From contig JAUNEG010000003.1 in assembly GCA_030525685.1 (NCBI GenBank), positions 36,735 to 100,734 on the forward strand: a stretch of DNA of 64,000 nt, given 5' to 3'. Source of the stretch: Atopobiaceae bacterium. Lineage in GTDB: Bacteria > Actinomycetota > Coriobacteriia > Coriobacteriales > Atopobiaceae. The translations under genes were made by a program, and so were the position numbers. The notes beneath the pieces were generated by a model. The model saw only the letters and a list, made by a program, of their open reading frames with translations. It was not told the origin of the DNA and made no database searches. This document shows, in pieces, positions 1 to 8,774 of the stretch (its first letter is position 1; each line of letters opens with the position of its first letter).

Positions 1-1511
1 TGCATCTCAACCTCCATCCGGGCCAGATCGACGAGCTGGGGAAGTGGCTCGACCACTGCGAGCGCGTGAGCGACTTCTTCACGCTCGCCTACTACCCGTA
101 TCGGATGGCGGAGCTTCCCGGGGGCTTCTGCACCGAACGGGAGATGGACCCCGAGCTCATGCGCGAGCAGTGGGAGCGCATCCTGGCGTCTCTCGCCGAG
201 CGCGAGAAGAGCGACGGCTTTTTGTGCTTTCCCGGCTTCGAGTGGCAGGGCACGGGCGAGGACGGCGACCACAACGTCTACTTCAAGACGTCCGGGCAGA
301 TTGCGCTGCCCGCCCGCTATGCTGAGTTGGCCGACACCTACCGTGACCAGGACGCCATTGCCATTCCGCACCATCTGGCCTACAGTCTCGGTAACCGCGG
401 GAAGAACTGGGACACCCATGACGAGTCCTTCTCGCCCGTGGCGGAGATCTTCTCGCACCACGGCAGCTCCGAGCGCGATGCGACGTCGCTTTCGATGGGG
501 CGGCACATCCACATGGGGCCGCGCGTGGACGAGACGAGCGTGGTCACCGGCCTCAAACGCGGCGCGCACTTCGGCCTCATCTGCTCCGGGGACAACCACG
601 AGGTCCCGGCCATGGTCAAGTACGGTCGCGCTGGCGTCTGGGCGAGCGAGTACTCCAAGGACGCCATCTGGAACGCGCTCGTCTCGCGGCGCACCTTCGG
701 CTTCACGGGCTCGCGCATCGACCTGTGGTGCGAGGCGGAAGGCCACCCGCTGGGATCGGTCTTCTCGACGTCCTCGGACGAGGTGGAGCTCAAGGTGCGC
801 GCCCGCGCGAACTCCAAGGTGGAGCGCATCGAGCTCTACCTCAACGGCGACCTCGACGACGCGCACGTGGTTCGCTGGCGCGAGCCGCGTCCCGGCGCGA
901 ACGGCACCGTGCGCTTCAAGTTCCGCGTGGAGTTCGGCTGGGGTCCCAACGTGCGCTACTTCCCCGAGGCCACCGAGCGCGTGTGGAAGGGGACGCTCTC
1001 CACGTCCGGGCGCGTGGTCTCCGTGGAGCCGGTGTTCAGCAGCTTTGACAACCGCCACGAGCTGGTGGACGAGAAGACCGTGAGCTTCACGGCCAAGTCG
1101 CAGAAGGTGGGCGGCACGCACTGGGTGCGCGACAGCTCCATGCGCACCGAGGGCTACGTCTTCGAGCTGGAGGCGCCGCTGGACGGTACCGTGACCATGG
1201 ATGTCTGCGGCGAGCACTTTGAGTGGCCAGTCGAGAAGATTCTCGCAGGTAGCTTCCTTGAGATATTCGAGGACGAAGCCAAGGAACTCATCCGCGAGAC
1301 GGCGGGCATCGAGGAGTACTACCGAAGCGATGCGTGGTATCACAACGCCTACAAGGTGAAGGTGTATCAGGGGTTTGCATCCGACCTCTACGAGATCGAA
1401 GATGGCTTCGCCGTGCATCCTGGTGCCGAAGAGACAAGCTGGTTTGTGAAGCTCGTACAGGCTGATGGTCAGACGGCGTGGGCATCGCCCATCTGGATCA
1501 CTCACTCTTAG
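1..1511 (+). CDS. DUF3604 family protein, 5'-truncated
   Basis: The reading frame is open from the first bases of the window, so the N-terminus lies outside; the stop is at 1509-1511. The roughly 500 visible residues match DUF3604, a large PHP-like, probably metal-dependent phosphoesterase family. Family-like stretches seen are FPGFEWQG, AIPHH, EIFSHHG and the ICSGDNHE histidine motif, followed by a beta-rich C-terminal part. The substrate of the family is unknown to me. Codon use is the same GC-rich style as its neighbours. The internal GTG at 66 is not a convincing start because the upstream in-frame sequence already reads as protein. The four-arm repeat begins 24 bp after the stop. Confidence 0.85.
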   Translation, partial: HLNLHPGQIDELGKWLDHCERVSDFFTLAYYPYRMAELPGGFCTEREMDPELMREQWERILASLAEREKSDGFLCFPGFEWQGTGEDGDHNVYFKTSGQIALPARYAELADTYRDQDAIAIPHHLAYSLGNRGKNWDTHDESFSPVAEIFSHHGSSERDATSLSMGRHIHMGPRVDETSVVTGLKRGAHFGLICSGDNHEVPAMVKYGRAGVWASEYSKDAIWNALVSRRTFGFTGSRIDLWCEAEGHPLGSVFSTSSDEVELKVRARANSKVERIELYLNGDLDDAHVVRWREPRPGANGTVRFKFRVEFGWGPNVRYFPEATERVWKGTLSTSGRVVSVEPVFSSFDNRHELVDEKTVSFTAKSQKVGGTHWVRDSSMRTEGYVFELEAPLDGTVTMDVCGEHFEWPVEKILAGSFLEIFEDEAKELIRETAGIEEYYRSDAWYHNAYKVKVYQGFASDLYEIEDGFAVHPGAEETSWFVKLVQADGQTAWASPIWITHS

Positions 1512-1534
1512 CCGATGCCCTCCGCCGTGCGGCA

Positions 1535-1686
1535 GGTTAAAAAATGCCGGGCCGTCCCCGCCTTTCTCGATGAGCGGGTTAAAAACAACGGGTCGTCCCC
1601 CTCCGCCGAGGCGTTTCGAGGGGGACGACCCGGTATTTCTAACCCAACGGCCGTCCGAGACGGGGACGACCCGTTGTTTCTAACCC
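1535..1686. repeat. four-arm 41-bp-period inverted repeat array, family A
   Basis: Two direct copies of a core of about 25 bp (GGTTAAAAA...GTCCCC at 1535-1559 and 1576-1603) are followed by two inverted copies (GGGGACGACC...TAACCC at 1618-1645 and 1661-1686). The GTCCCC/GGGGAC landmarks of successive copies are exactly 41 bp apart in both halves. The second and fourth arms match at 24 of 25 positions. The same family with the same geometry is at 41179-41329. The array lies just downstream of a gene end and could fold into a long cruciform or nested hairpin; its function is unknown. Confidence 0.9.
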
Positions 1687-1755
1687 GCGTCCGGCAGCCC
1701 CGAAAAGGTCTGCCTGCCGCTCCCCGTGCGCACGAATCGGTGAGCGGCGAATTGC

Positions 1756-1761
1756 TATGCT
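1756..1761 (+). promoter_or_regulatory. candidate -10 element of sixA-CHAD/fumC
   Basis: TATGCT preceded by GC, 43 bp upstream of the chosen ATG. The GCTAYNNT form recurs ahead of many genes in this window. No convincing -35 is seen. Confidence 0.45.
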
Positions 1762-1803
1762 AGGGGTTCGGTGGCTACACCGCAGGTGATGAACGGGGGA
1801 GAC

Positions 1804-3156
1804 ATGGTCAAGACGCTGGTACTCGTTCGGCACGGCGCACCGGAGGCGAGCTCGACCTCGGGCGCGGACATGGACCGCAGGCTCACCGAGGCCGGGGCCC
1901 GCGCGCTGCGCGTCGCCTATCCGCGCGTGTTCTCCCTGATCGGCGATGACGCCGACGCCCGCGTGTGGAGCAGTCCCGCGGTGCGCGCCCTCGAGACCGC
2001 CGACGTCGTGGCGGCGTCGCTGGGCGTGGAGGACATCGAGGTCCACCAGTCCCTCTACGCGCAGGACGCCAACGCGTTCCTCGCCGAGCTCGAGGCCGCC
2101 GAGGCCCCGTGCGTGGTGGCCGTGGGCCACGCGCCCTTCGTCGACACGATCGCCTCCCGCCTGACCGACGTCTGCCCCGCCTTCGGAAAGGGCGCCGCGG
2201 CGGCCTTCGACCTGCCAAACGGTCCGTCCGAGCTCGGGTCCCTGCGCTGGTTCGTGGCTGCACCCGAGGCGGTCTCCTGGGACGAGCTGGGCTCCGTCGA
2301 GCGCGCCGTCGCGGGTGCCGCAGAGGGCCTCTCGGGACTTGCCAAGGCGTTTCTCGCCGCGCCGGACAGCCCCGACCGGCTGCTGGAGTTCAGGGTCGGC
2401 CTGCGCCGCGTGCGCTCACTGCTGCAGTTCCTGTCCCCGTGGCAGGCCAAGAAGCAGAACCGTCGCTGCGAGCACGCCCTCAAGGAGCTGCAGGCTGCCT
2501 CTGCGCGGCTGCGTGCCCTGGACATCCTCTCCGAGGCCGTGGACGACCTCGTGGAGAGCGGTGAGCTCGGCGAGAACTGCCTGCTGCCCATGGCCTGCGC
2601 CAAGGAGCGCGCGCTCGAGTGCTCGTCGCTCGTGACGCTCATGCGCAAGTACCATGCGGGCAAGGGCCTCTCCAAGGTCGCGCGCGACCTGTCCGCGCTG
2701 CGCTGGAAGGGCAAGATCGCCGAGAAGGGCCTGACGGCCGATGACCTCCGCGCGCGCTTCGACGCCATGTTCAACGAGGTCGACGAGGACCTCTTCGGGC
2801 TTGACCTGCGAGACGGCGACGCGGTCTACGTCGCGCGCCGGGACACCAAGGAGATGCGCTACGTGGCCGAGCGCCTCGGCGAGGTGCTGGGGCCGGAGCG
2901 CGCGCAGATGAGCGAGTACCTGGACGAGATTCAGCGCGAGCTCGGTGCCCTCTCCGACGCCCGGAGCAACAAGCAGCTCGCCGAGGAGTGCTCCAAGAGC
3001 CCGCGCTTTCGCGGCGTCCGCGCCGACCTCGGCATCGTCGCGCGCGACCAGGCGGAGGTTGTCTCCGCGATCACGTCGGGCATGGAGCGCCGCGAGGCGG
3101 ATGCCCGCCCGGCCCAGGACGTCGCGGCGGACGACGCCGAGGACGAGGAGGAGTAG
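1804..3156 (+). CDS. SixA-type histidine phosphatase fused to a CHAD domain
   Basis: Residues 1 to about 160 form a histidine phosphatase domain. It has the RHG motif at residues 9-11 (His10 is the expected phosphohistidine), an SSPAVRALETA segment near 56, and the second catalytic histidine in VAVGHAPFVD near residue 109. Residues from about 180 to 430 are an alpha-helical CHAD domain rich in conserved Arg/Lys, a family known to bind polyphosphate; the tail is acidic. I chose ATG 1804 because a GGGGGAG ribosome site precedes it; a GTG at 1771 is in frame but poorly placed. The stop is 3 nt from the fumC start, so the two are probably co-translated. A role in phosphohistidine or polyphosphate metabolism is inference. 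Confidence 0.85.
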   Translation: MVKTLVLVRHGAPEASSTSGADMDRRLTEAGARALRVAYPRVFSLIGDDADARVWSSPAVRALETADVVAASLGVEDIEVHQSLYAQDANAFLAELEAAEAPCVVAVGHAPFVDTIASRLTDVCPAFGKGAAAAFDLPNGPSELGSLRWFVAAPEAVSWDELGSVERAVAGAAEGLSGLAKAFLAAPDSPDRLLEFRVGLRRVRSLLQFLSPWQAKKQNRRCEHALKELQAASARLRALDILSEAVDDLVESGELGENCLLPMACAKERALECSSLVTLMRKYHAGKGLSKVARDLSALRWKGKIAEKGLTADDLRARFDAMFNEVDEDLFGLDLRDGDAVYVARRDTKEMRYVAERLGEVLGPERAQMSEYLDEIQRELGALSDARSNKQLAEECSKSPRFRGVRADLGIVARDQAEVVSAITSGMERREADARPAQDVAADDAEDEEE

Positions 3157-3159
3157 CGC

Positions 3160-4581
3160 GTGACCGAGAAGAACGGCGCATCCGCGGGCGCGGCCGGCGA
3201 GGGCTGGCGCGTCGAGCGGGACTCGATGGGGGAGATGCTCGTCCCGGCCGATGCCCTCTGGGGTGCCCAGACCGAGCGGAGCCACGAGAACTTCCCCATA
3301 GGGACCGAGCGCATGCCCGCGGAGATCGTGCGCGCGCTCGCGCTGGTGAAGAAGGCCGCGGCCCGCGCCAACGCGCGTCTGGGCCGCCTTGCGCCCGAAG
3401 CACGCGACCTCATCTGCGCCGCCGCCGACGAGGTGCTCGCCGGCGAGCATGACGCCGACTTCCCGCTCGTGGTGTGGCAGACGGGTTCCGGCACCCAGTC
3501 CAATATGAACATGAACGAGGTGCTGGCCAACCGCGGCAACCAGCTCGCGGCCGAGAGCGGCGTGGAGCTGGAGAAGGCGCTCCACCCCAACGACTCCGTC
3601 AACATGAGCCAGTCCTCCAACGACACCTTCCCGACGGCCATGCACGTGGCCGCGGCCCTGGCGGTGACGGGGCGCCTGCTGCCCGCGATCGACCAGCTCA
3701 CGGCCACGCTGCGCCGTCTGGAGGCGGAGAACGAGGGTGTGGTCAAGAGCGGTCGCACGCACCTCCAGGACGCGGTGCCCATCTCCTTCTCGCAGGAGAT
3801 CTCCGGCTGGCGCGGACTGCTCGAGGGCTCGCGCGAGGAGCTCGTCGCCGCGATGCCGGGCCTCTATCGCCTGGCGCTCGGCGGCACGGCCGTGGGCACG
3901 GGCCTCAACGCCCCGGCGGGCTTCGACGAGGCGGTCGCCGCGGAGCTCGCAGAGCTCACGGGCCTGCCCTTCGAGACGGACCCCAATAAGTTCCGCGCGC
4001 TCACCGGCAAGGACGCGCTCGTGTTCTCCCACGGCGCCGTGAAGGGCCTCGCCGCCAACATGATGAAGATCGCCAACGACGTGCGCTGGCTCGCCTCGGG
4101 TCCGCGCCTGGGGCTCGGTGAGATCCAGATTCCGGCCAACGAGCCGGGCAGCTCGATCATGCCGGGCAAGGTCAACCCCACCCAGTGCGAGGCCGTCACC
4201 ATGGTGGCCGTGCAGGTCATGGGCAACGATGCCGCGATCGGAATGGCGGCCTCCCAGGGCAACTTCGAGCTCAACGTCTTCATGCCGGTGATCGCCTATA
4301 ACTACCTGCAGTCCGTTCGCCTGCTCGCGGATACGATCGTCTCCTTCGACGAGCGCTGCGCGAGTGGCATCACGGCCAACCGAGAGAAGATGGACGAGAA
4401 CCTCCACCGCTCGCTCATGCTGGTGACGAGCCTGAACCCTCACATCGGCTATGACAACGCCGCGCGTGTGGCCAAGAGGGCCTTCGCCGAGGGCACCTCG
4501 CTCAAGGAGGCCTGCGTGGCGCTGGGCCTGCTCACGTCCGAGCGCTTCGACGAGGTCTTTCACCCCGAGCAGATGGTGTAG
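3160..4581 (+). CDS. fumC: fumarate hydratase class II
   Basis: Interconverts fumarate and L-malate in the cytoplasm. The 473-residue length fits the class II (FumC) family. The fumarase/aspartase superfamily signature [11 protein letters not shown] is present near residue 330, as are the substrate-site segments [10 protein letters not shown] and [13 protein letters not shown] start at 3160 follows the upstream stop after 3 nt, suggesting translational coupling with the SixA-CHAD gene. A GC-rich hairpin follows the stop. Being iron-sulfur free, this class does not depend on anaerobiosis; in a fermenter it may serve the reductive branch to succinate, which is inference. Confidence 0.97.
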   Translation: MTEKNGASAGAAGEGWRVERDSMGEMLVPADALWGAQTERSHENFPIGTERMPAEIVRALALVKKAAARANARLGRLAPEARDLICAAADEVLAGEHDADFPLVVWQTGSGTQSNMNMNEVLANRGNQLAAESGVELEKALHPNDSVNMSQSSNDTFPTAMHVAAALAVTGRLLPAIDQLTATLRRLEAENEGVVKSGRTHLQDAVPISFSQEISGWRGLLEGSREELVAAMPGLYRLALGGTAVGTGLNAPAGFDEAVAAELAELTGLPFETDPNKFRALTGKDALVFSHGAVKGLAANMMKIANDVRWLASGPRLGLGEIQIPANEPGSSIMPGKVNPTQCEAVTMVAVQVMGNDAAIGMAASQGNFELNVFMPVIAYNYLQSVRLLADTIVSFDERCASGITANREKMDENLHRSLMLVTSLNPHIGYDNAARVAKRAFAEGTSLKEACVALGLLTSERFDEVFHPEQMV

Positions 4582-4596
4582 CCGCACCGTCCTTCT

Positions 4597-4628
4597 CGCC
4601 CGCGCGGCCATGTGCCGGCGCGCGGGCG
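4597..4628 (+). terminator. hairpin after fumC
   Basis: A 12-bp arm pair (CGCCCGCGCGGC against GGCGCGCGGGCG, 11 of 12 paired) lies 16 bp after the fumC stop. There is no clear T run, so termination is likely but not proven. Confidence 0.55.
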
Positions 4629-4705
4629 ATTAACGCACAAAATCAAGCACAGCTTTCTATATCCGCAGGTAAAAATAACGTACATGTCGGATTTTGTACG
4701 TTAAT
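4629..4705. promoter_or_regulatory. 16-bp inverted repeat upstream of metY
   Basis: ATTAACGCACAAAATC (4629-4644) is mirrored by GATTTTGTACGTTAAT (4690-4705), 15 of 16 positions pairing across a 45-bp centre. The block is AT-rich in a GC-rich region and lies between fumC and metY. It could be an operator pair or a member of the window's long inverted-repeat class. Confidence 0.45.
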
Positions 4706-4755
4706 TCACCGCGTCGGCGCCTGCTCGCGTCGACGGCGCCCGTACGCCGCCGTGC

Positions 4756-4761
4756 TATCAT
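4756..4761 (+). promoter_or_regulatory. candidate -10 element of metY
   Basis: TATCAT preceded by GC, 28 bp before the start codon. It matches the GCTAYNNT form seen at other promoters here. Confidence 0.45.
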
Positions 4762-4788
4762 GGACCCGGCAACAACGAAAGGAGCCCC

Positions 4789-6072
4789 ATGAGCGAGCAG
4801 AGCATCGGCACCCGCTGCGTCCAGGCCGGCTACACGCCGGGCGACGGCGAGCCGCGCCAGATTCCCATCGTCCAGTCCACCACCTTCAAGTACGCCACCT
4901 CCGAGCACATGGGTCAGCTCTTCGACCTGGAGGCCGAGGGCTACTTCTACACGCGCCTGCAGAACCCCACCAACGATGCCGTCGCTGCCAAGATCTGCGC
5001 GCTCGAGGGCGGCGCCGCGGCCATGCTTACGAGCTCCGGCCAGGCCGCCAACTTCTTCGCGCTCTTCAACATCTGCGAGGCGGGCAGCCACGTCGTGGCG
5101 AGCTCGGCCATCTACGGCGGCACCTACAACCTGATCGCCCACACGATGGCCAAGATGGGCATCGAGTCCACGTTCGTCTCGCCCACGTGCACGCCGGAGG
5201 AGCTCGAGGCGGCCTTCCGCCCCAACACGCGCGCCGTCTTTGGCGAGACGATCGCCAACCCCGCGCTGGACGTGCTGGACATCGAGCGCTTCGCGAGCGC
5301 GGCCCACGAGCACGGCGTGCCGCTGATCGTGGACAACACCTTCCCCACGCCCGTCTTCTGCCGCCCCATCGAGTGGGGCGCGGACATCGTGACCCACTCC
5401 ACCACCAAGTACATGGACGGCCATGGCGTGGGCGTGGGCGGTGCGATCGTGGACTCCGGCAACTTCGACTGGACGGCGCACGCGGACAAGTTCCCGGGCC
5501 TCACCACGCCCGACGAGTCCTACCACGGCATCGTCTACGCCGAGAAGTTCGGTCAGGCGGGCGCCTTCATCACCAAGGCCACCTCGCAGCTCATGCGCGA
5601 CCTCGGCTCCATCCAGAGCCCACAGAACGCGTTCTACCTCAACATGGGCCTCGAGAGCCTGCACGTGCGCATGCCTCGCCACTTTGCGAACGGCCTCGCC
5701 GTGGCGGAGTACCTCGCGGGCTCGGACAGGGTGACGAGCGTGCGCTTCCCGCACCTGGCCGGTGACCCGTACCACGAGCTCGCCCAGAAGTACCTGCCCG
5801 AGGGCGGCTCCGGCGTGGTGTCCTTTGAGCTCGCCGGCGGTCGTGCGGCTGCCGAGAAGTTCATGTCGGCGCTGCGCCTCGCCGCGATCGAGACGCACGT
5901 GGCCGACGCGCGCACCTGCTGCCTGCACCCGGCCTCTGCGACGCACCGCCAGATGAACGACGAGGAGCTGGTCGCAGCCGGTATTTCTCCGGCCATGGTG
6001 CGCTTCTCGTGCGGCCTGGAGGACAGCGCCGACCTCATCGCCGACATAGAGCAGGCGCTCGCCGCGATCTAG
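4789..6072 (+). CDS. metY: O-acetylhomoserine sulfhydrylase / PLP gamma-family enzyme
   Basis: A 427-residue pyridoxal-phosphate enzyme of the Cys/Met metabolism family. The PLP lysine is Lys207 in STTKYMDGHG, and the SSGQAAN and VDNTFPTP segments are typical. The length and the insertion after the lysine motif (GNFDWT...FPGL) resemble O-acetylhomoserine sulfhydrylases more than cystathionine gamma-synthases. The expected reaction is O-acetylhomoserine plus sulfide giving homocysteine. A methionine gamma-lyase activity cannot be excluded. AAAGGAG precedes the ATG. The gene stands alone between a possible operator repeat and a strong hairpin. It complements luxS and mtnN elsewhere in the window in methionine and homocysteine metabolism. 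Confidence 0.88.
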   Translation: MSEQSIGTRCVQAGYTPGDGEPRQIPIVQSTTFKYATSEHMGQLFDLEAEGYFYTRLQNPTNDAVAAKICALEGGAAAMLTSSGQAANFFALFNICEAGSHVVASSAIYGGTYNLIAHTMAKMGIESTFVSPTCTPEELEAAFRPNTRAVFGETIANPALDVLDIERFASAAHEHGVPLIVDNTFPTPVFCRPIEWGADIVTHSTTKYMDGHGVGVGGAIVDSGNFDWTAHADKFPGLTTPDESYHGIVYAEKFGQAGAFITKATSQLMRDLGSIQSPQNAFYLNMGLESLHVRMPRHFANGLAVAEYLAGSDRVTSVRFPHLAGDPYHELAQKYLPEGGSGVVSFELAGGRAAAEKFMSALRLAAIETHVADARTCCLHPASATHRQMNDEELVAAGISPAMVRFSCGLEDSADLIADIEQALAAI

Positions 6073-6080
6073 CGACTTTG

Positions 6081-6173
6081 GTCAAACAGAACGGGCCGGG
6101 CCTCCCCGCAGAAGTGCTTCGCGCTGCGCGCTCAGGAACTTCTGCTTGGGAGGCCCGGCCCGTTCTGTTTGAC
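6081..6173. terminator. 34-bp stem hairpin between convergent metY and slyD
   Basis: A perfect 26-bp inverted repeat begins with GTCAAACAGAACGGGCC at 6081 and ends with GGCCCGTTCTGTTTGAC at 6173. An inner 8-bp pair (GCAGAAGT/ACTTCTGC) extends it. It lies between two convergent genes and is most simply a bidirectional terminator, although much longer than needed. Confidence 0.7.
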
Positions 6174-6220
6174 TCCTAGCTGGGGCGGTGCCCTTACCGA
6201 TTGGGGTGGGTGCGGGGCGC

Positions 6221-6646
6221 TTACTCGACCTCGAGCAGCTCGATGTTGAAGTTGAGCGCCTTGCCCGCCATCTCGTGGTTCATGTCGAAGGTGACGGACT
6301 CGTCGTCCTTGGCGGCGACGGTGGCGGGGAAGGGCTGGCCCATGGCGTTGCTCAGCATGACGCGCTGGCCCGCGACGAGGTCCTCAGCGTCGGGCATCTG
6401 CGCCACGGGAACGGCCTGCACGAGGCGCTCGTCGCGCTCGCCGTAGGCCTCGGCGGGCTCGAGGCGCACGTCCACGACCTGGCCGACCTCCATCTCGCGC
6501 ACGGCCTCGTCGAAGCCCTTGATTATCTGGCCCGCCATGCAGGTGAACGCCAGCGGTTCGCCGCGGTCGCGCGAGGAGTCGAACTTCGTGCCGTCGTCGA
6601 GCGTGCCCACGTAGTGGACCTTGACCTGCTTGCCCTCGTTGCTCAT
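6221..6646 (-). CDS. FKBP-type peptidyl-prolyl isomerase, SlyD-like
   Basis: 141 residues. VKVHYVGTLDDGTKFDSS starts the FKBP domain, and FTCMAGQIIKGFDEAVREM is the typical isomerase core. A flap insertion around residues 65-115 and NHEMAGKALNFNIELL at the C-terminus give a SlyD-like arrangement. It lacks the histidine-rich metal-binding tail of enterobacterial SlyD. It is a cytosolic folding catalyst and chaperone. A GGGAGAG ribosome site precedes the ATG. It lies 64 bp downstream of the frameshifted HAAS gene on the same strand, separated by a small hairpin. Confidence 0.88.
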   Translation of the reverse strand: MSNEGKQVKVHYVGTLDDGTKFDSSRDRGEPLAFTCMAGQIIKGFDEAVREMEVGQVVDVRLEPAEAYGERDERLVQAVPVAQMPDAEDLVAGQRVMLSNAMGQPFPATVAAKDDESVTFDMNHEMAGKALNFNIELLEVE

Positions 6647-6660
6647 GTCTCTCCCGTCTC

Positions 6661-6685
6661 TGGGGTCAGATGCACCGACCCCAGA
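6661..6685 (-). terminator. small hairpin between the HAAS gene and slyD
   Basis: CTGGGGTC pairs with GACCCCAG across a 9-nt loop in the 64-bp gap. It lacks a T run; it may be a weak terminator or a 5' structure of slyD. Confidence 0.35.
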
Positions 6686-6710
6686 TTCTGACAGATGGCC
6701 CGTGCGCGCG

Positions 6711-7399
6711 CTAGGCGCGGTCGGCCCGGTCCCAGGCCTCGTCGTAGATGTGCTCGGTCATGACCTGGGAGCGCAGCTCCTCCCAGGAGTCGGCGGTCAG
6801 CCTGCCGCCGTCGAGTGTGGTCCCGAGCAGGTTCTCCAGCATGGAGCGCTCGAACACCTGCGTGTCGCGCTCGAGCCTCCCGTCGTGGCGCCGTCCTTCT
6901 CGGCGGTGGCGTCGTCGCCCCGGCCGGTCTGCTCGACGACCTGAGAGGTCTGGGACTGGTAGTCCTCGGCGGCCTTTCTGGTATCCAGCATGTTGAACAC
7001 GGTGCAGCCGGCGATGCCCACGACCACGAGCACGACCGCCACGACGGCCACGATTGCAGCCGTCGACCAGCGCCGGGATGCGGTGGGGGCGGGCCCGGCC
7101 GCAGGCTCCGGGGGCGTCTCGACCGTCGGCGCGGGCTCGGGCTCGCTGGCAGCGGCGGGCATCGCCGTGGTGGGCTCGAGGGCCTCGTCCCCCTCGTCCA
7201 GCACGTCCTCCACGCTTGAGACGGCCTCGCAGGTGCGCCGGTAGGCCTCCTCCTCGCTCATGCCCTGGGCGACGTAGTCGTCGAAGCGCGCGGTGAGGTT
7301 TCCGTAGATCTCCTCCTTGAGCTCGATGGTCTCGGCGTCGAGCGTGCGTCCCTCGAAGAGGTGCTCGACGTACATCCTGAGGTCGCTCCTGCCGCTCAT
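6711..7399 (-). pseudogene. HAAS/DUF1700-like membrane protein with a frameshift
   Basis: The start ATG overlaps the padR stop (ATGA at 7396-7399). The first about 170 residues contain a helical HAAS/permease-prefix-like domain (LRMYVEHLFEGRTLDAE...MSEEEAYRRTCEAV), a Pro/Glu/Ala linker, and one transmembrane segment (AAIVAVVAVVLVVVGIAG). After residues EKDGATTGG the frame degenerates into SSATRRCSS. The next frame continues as LERDTQVFERSMLENL and ends WDRADRA at 6711. The total of 689 nt is not a multiple of three, so about one base is missing near 6876-6884, in a GGGAGG stretch. This is either true decay or a sequencing error. A HAAS-domain partner immediately after a PadR regulator is a common arrangement. 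Confidence 0.7.
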
Positions 7400-7746
7400 T
7401 TGGTGCCTCCGCTCTGTCTGAGGAGTCGGTCGATGATGGTGCGCGCGCGCACCCAGCGTGCGGTCGCCTCGGTGAGCTCCCCGCGGCCGCCGTCGGTTAT
7501 GTGGTAGTACTTGCGCCGTGCGCCCTGGGTCTCGTTGCCCCAGTAGCTCTCCACGAACCCCTGCCCCTCCAGGCGCTTGAGGCTCGTGTACAGCGAGGGC
7601 TCCTTCATCTCGTAGGCCCCCTCGCTCGTCTGCGCGACATCCTTCAGGATCTCGTAGCCGTAGGAGTCGCCGTTTGAGAGCGTGCTCAGCACGATGGCGT
7701 CGATGTTGCCCCGGATGAGGTCGCTCTCTGCGTCTCTCGTTGCCAT
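7396..7746 (-). CDS. PadR family transcriptional regulator
   Basis: 116 residues with the PadR winged-helix signature: an N-terminal IVLSTLSNGDSYGYEI, the EPSLYTSLKRLEGQGFV recognition region and RRKYYHITDGG. PadR proteins are dimeric repressors that often control membrane or efflux genes. It is translationally coupled (ATGA) to the downstream HAAS protein. Upstream, the AT-rich spacer to murI carries a palindrome that could be its operator. The inducing signal cannot be read from the sequence. Confidence 0.92.
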   Translation of the reverse strand: MATRDAESDLIRGNIDAIVLSTLSNGDSYGYEILKDVAQTSEGAYEMKEPSLYTSLKRLEGQGFVESYWGNETQGARRKYYHITDGGRGELTEATARWVRARTIIDRLLRQSGGTK

Positions 7747-7805
7747 GGGTCATCTCCCTGACGGTATCGTTGAGTGCAGTGTAGCGCATATTACTATGTG
7801 TGTCG

Positions 7806-7828
7806 ATATACCTTCTCAGAAGTATATA
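7806..7828. promoter_or_regulatory. near-palindrome between padR and murI
   Basis: ATATAC CTTCT c AGAAG TATAT is a near-perfect dyad in an AT-rich patch between divergent padR and murI. It is a plausible PadR operator; this is inference. Confidence 0.35.
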
Positions 7829-7874
7829 AAGTCCGGCGAGCGGTAGCCGGGCGGGCGGGAGCGTTGCGATGGGG

Positions 7875-7880
7875 TATCCT
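7875..7880 (+). promoter_or_regulatory. candidate -10 element of murI
   Basis: TATCCT, 20 bp before the GTG start. It fits the TAYNNT pattern, though it is preceded by GG rather than GC. Confidence 0.4.
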
Positions 7881-7900
7881 TAGCCCGAGAGGAGGGTGGC

Positions 7901-8680
7901 GTGAGCGAGAAGAGCGACGGTTTCGTAGGGGTCTTCGACTCGGGCGTGGGCGGCATCAGCGTGCTGCGAGCGCTCGTGGCCGAGCTGTCGCACGAGGACT
8001 TCCGCTTCTTCGGCGACTCCGCCAACGCGCCCTACGGCGAGAAGACCGAGGGGCAGGTGCTCGAGCTCTCCCGCGACATCGTCGAGCGCTTCCTCGCCGT
8101 CGGCGCCAAGGCGGTCGTGATCGCATGCAACACGGCGACCTCCGTCTCCGCCGCCGCCCTTCGTGCCGCCCACCCCGACGTTCCCATCGTCGGGATAGAG
8201 CCCGCGCTCAAGCCCGCCGCGCGCGCCCTGCCGCACGGGCGCGCGCTCGTCATGGCGACCGAGGTCACGCTGCGGCTCGAGAAGTACCACGAGCTCGTGC
8301 GCGCATGGGGAGGGGAGTGCGAGGTCGTCCCCGTGCCGTGCCCGGGCCTCGCCGCCCGCATCGAGAGGGGAGGCCTCGACGCGCCCGACGTCCGGGAGCT
8401 GATCGAGGGCTACGTGGGGGCGTATGCGGGCGAGGTCGACGGCGTGGTCCTCGGCTGCACGCACTACCCGTTCGTGAGGCGCCAGATCGCCGAGGTGCTT
8501 GGTCCGGACGTGCGCTTCTTCGACGGCGGCGCCGGCGCGGCCCGGCAGCTCAGGGCGCGCCTCGCGGACGCCGACCTGCTCGCCGACCGCGGCCGCCCCG
8601 GGCGCGTCGAGTTTGCCTCGAGCCTCGACACGCCTGCCGAGCTGGCCCTCTACGAGAGGTTCTTCTCGCTCCCATTCTGA
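7901..8680 (+). CDS. murI: glutamate racemase
   Basis: 259 residues, normal for MurI, which makes D-glutamate for peptidoglycan in the cytoplasm. The family start GVFDSGVGGISVLR is present. The two catalytic cysteines are Cys76 (IACNTATS) and Cys186 (GCTHYPF), with GDSANAPYG and FDGGAGAAR completing the fold signatures. The GTG start is preceded by GAGGAGGG. It is a single gene transcribed away from padR. Between its stop and the convergent ABC permease are 94 bp containing no strong hairpin that I can see. Confidence 0.97.
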   Translation: MSEKSDGFVGVFDSGVGGISVLRALVAELSHEDFRFFGDSANAPYGEKTEGQVLELSRDIVERFLAVGAKAVVIACNTATSVSAAALRAAHPDVPIVGIEPALKPAARALPHGRALVMATEVTLRLEKYHELVRAWGGECEVVPVPCPGLAARIERGGLDAPDVRELIEGYVGAYAGEVDGVVLGCTHYPFVRRQIAEVLGPDVRFFDGGAGAARQLRARLADADLLADRGRPGRVEFASSLDTPAELALYERFFSLPF

Positions 8681-8774
8681 CGCCCATTGCCTGGGTGCTT
8701 TTTCGGGCGCTCCTGGAGCAGCGGCTGCCCGCTCGCCCGAGAACACGCAGGTAAAGAAACGGCACCTCCCAAGT

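Noticed and set aside
2416..4611. Long minus-strand open frame opposite sixA-CHAD and fumC
   Set aside because: Composition (Arg/His/Gly/Leu-rich) is that of an antisense shadow and fumC is certain on the other strand.
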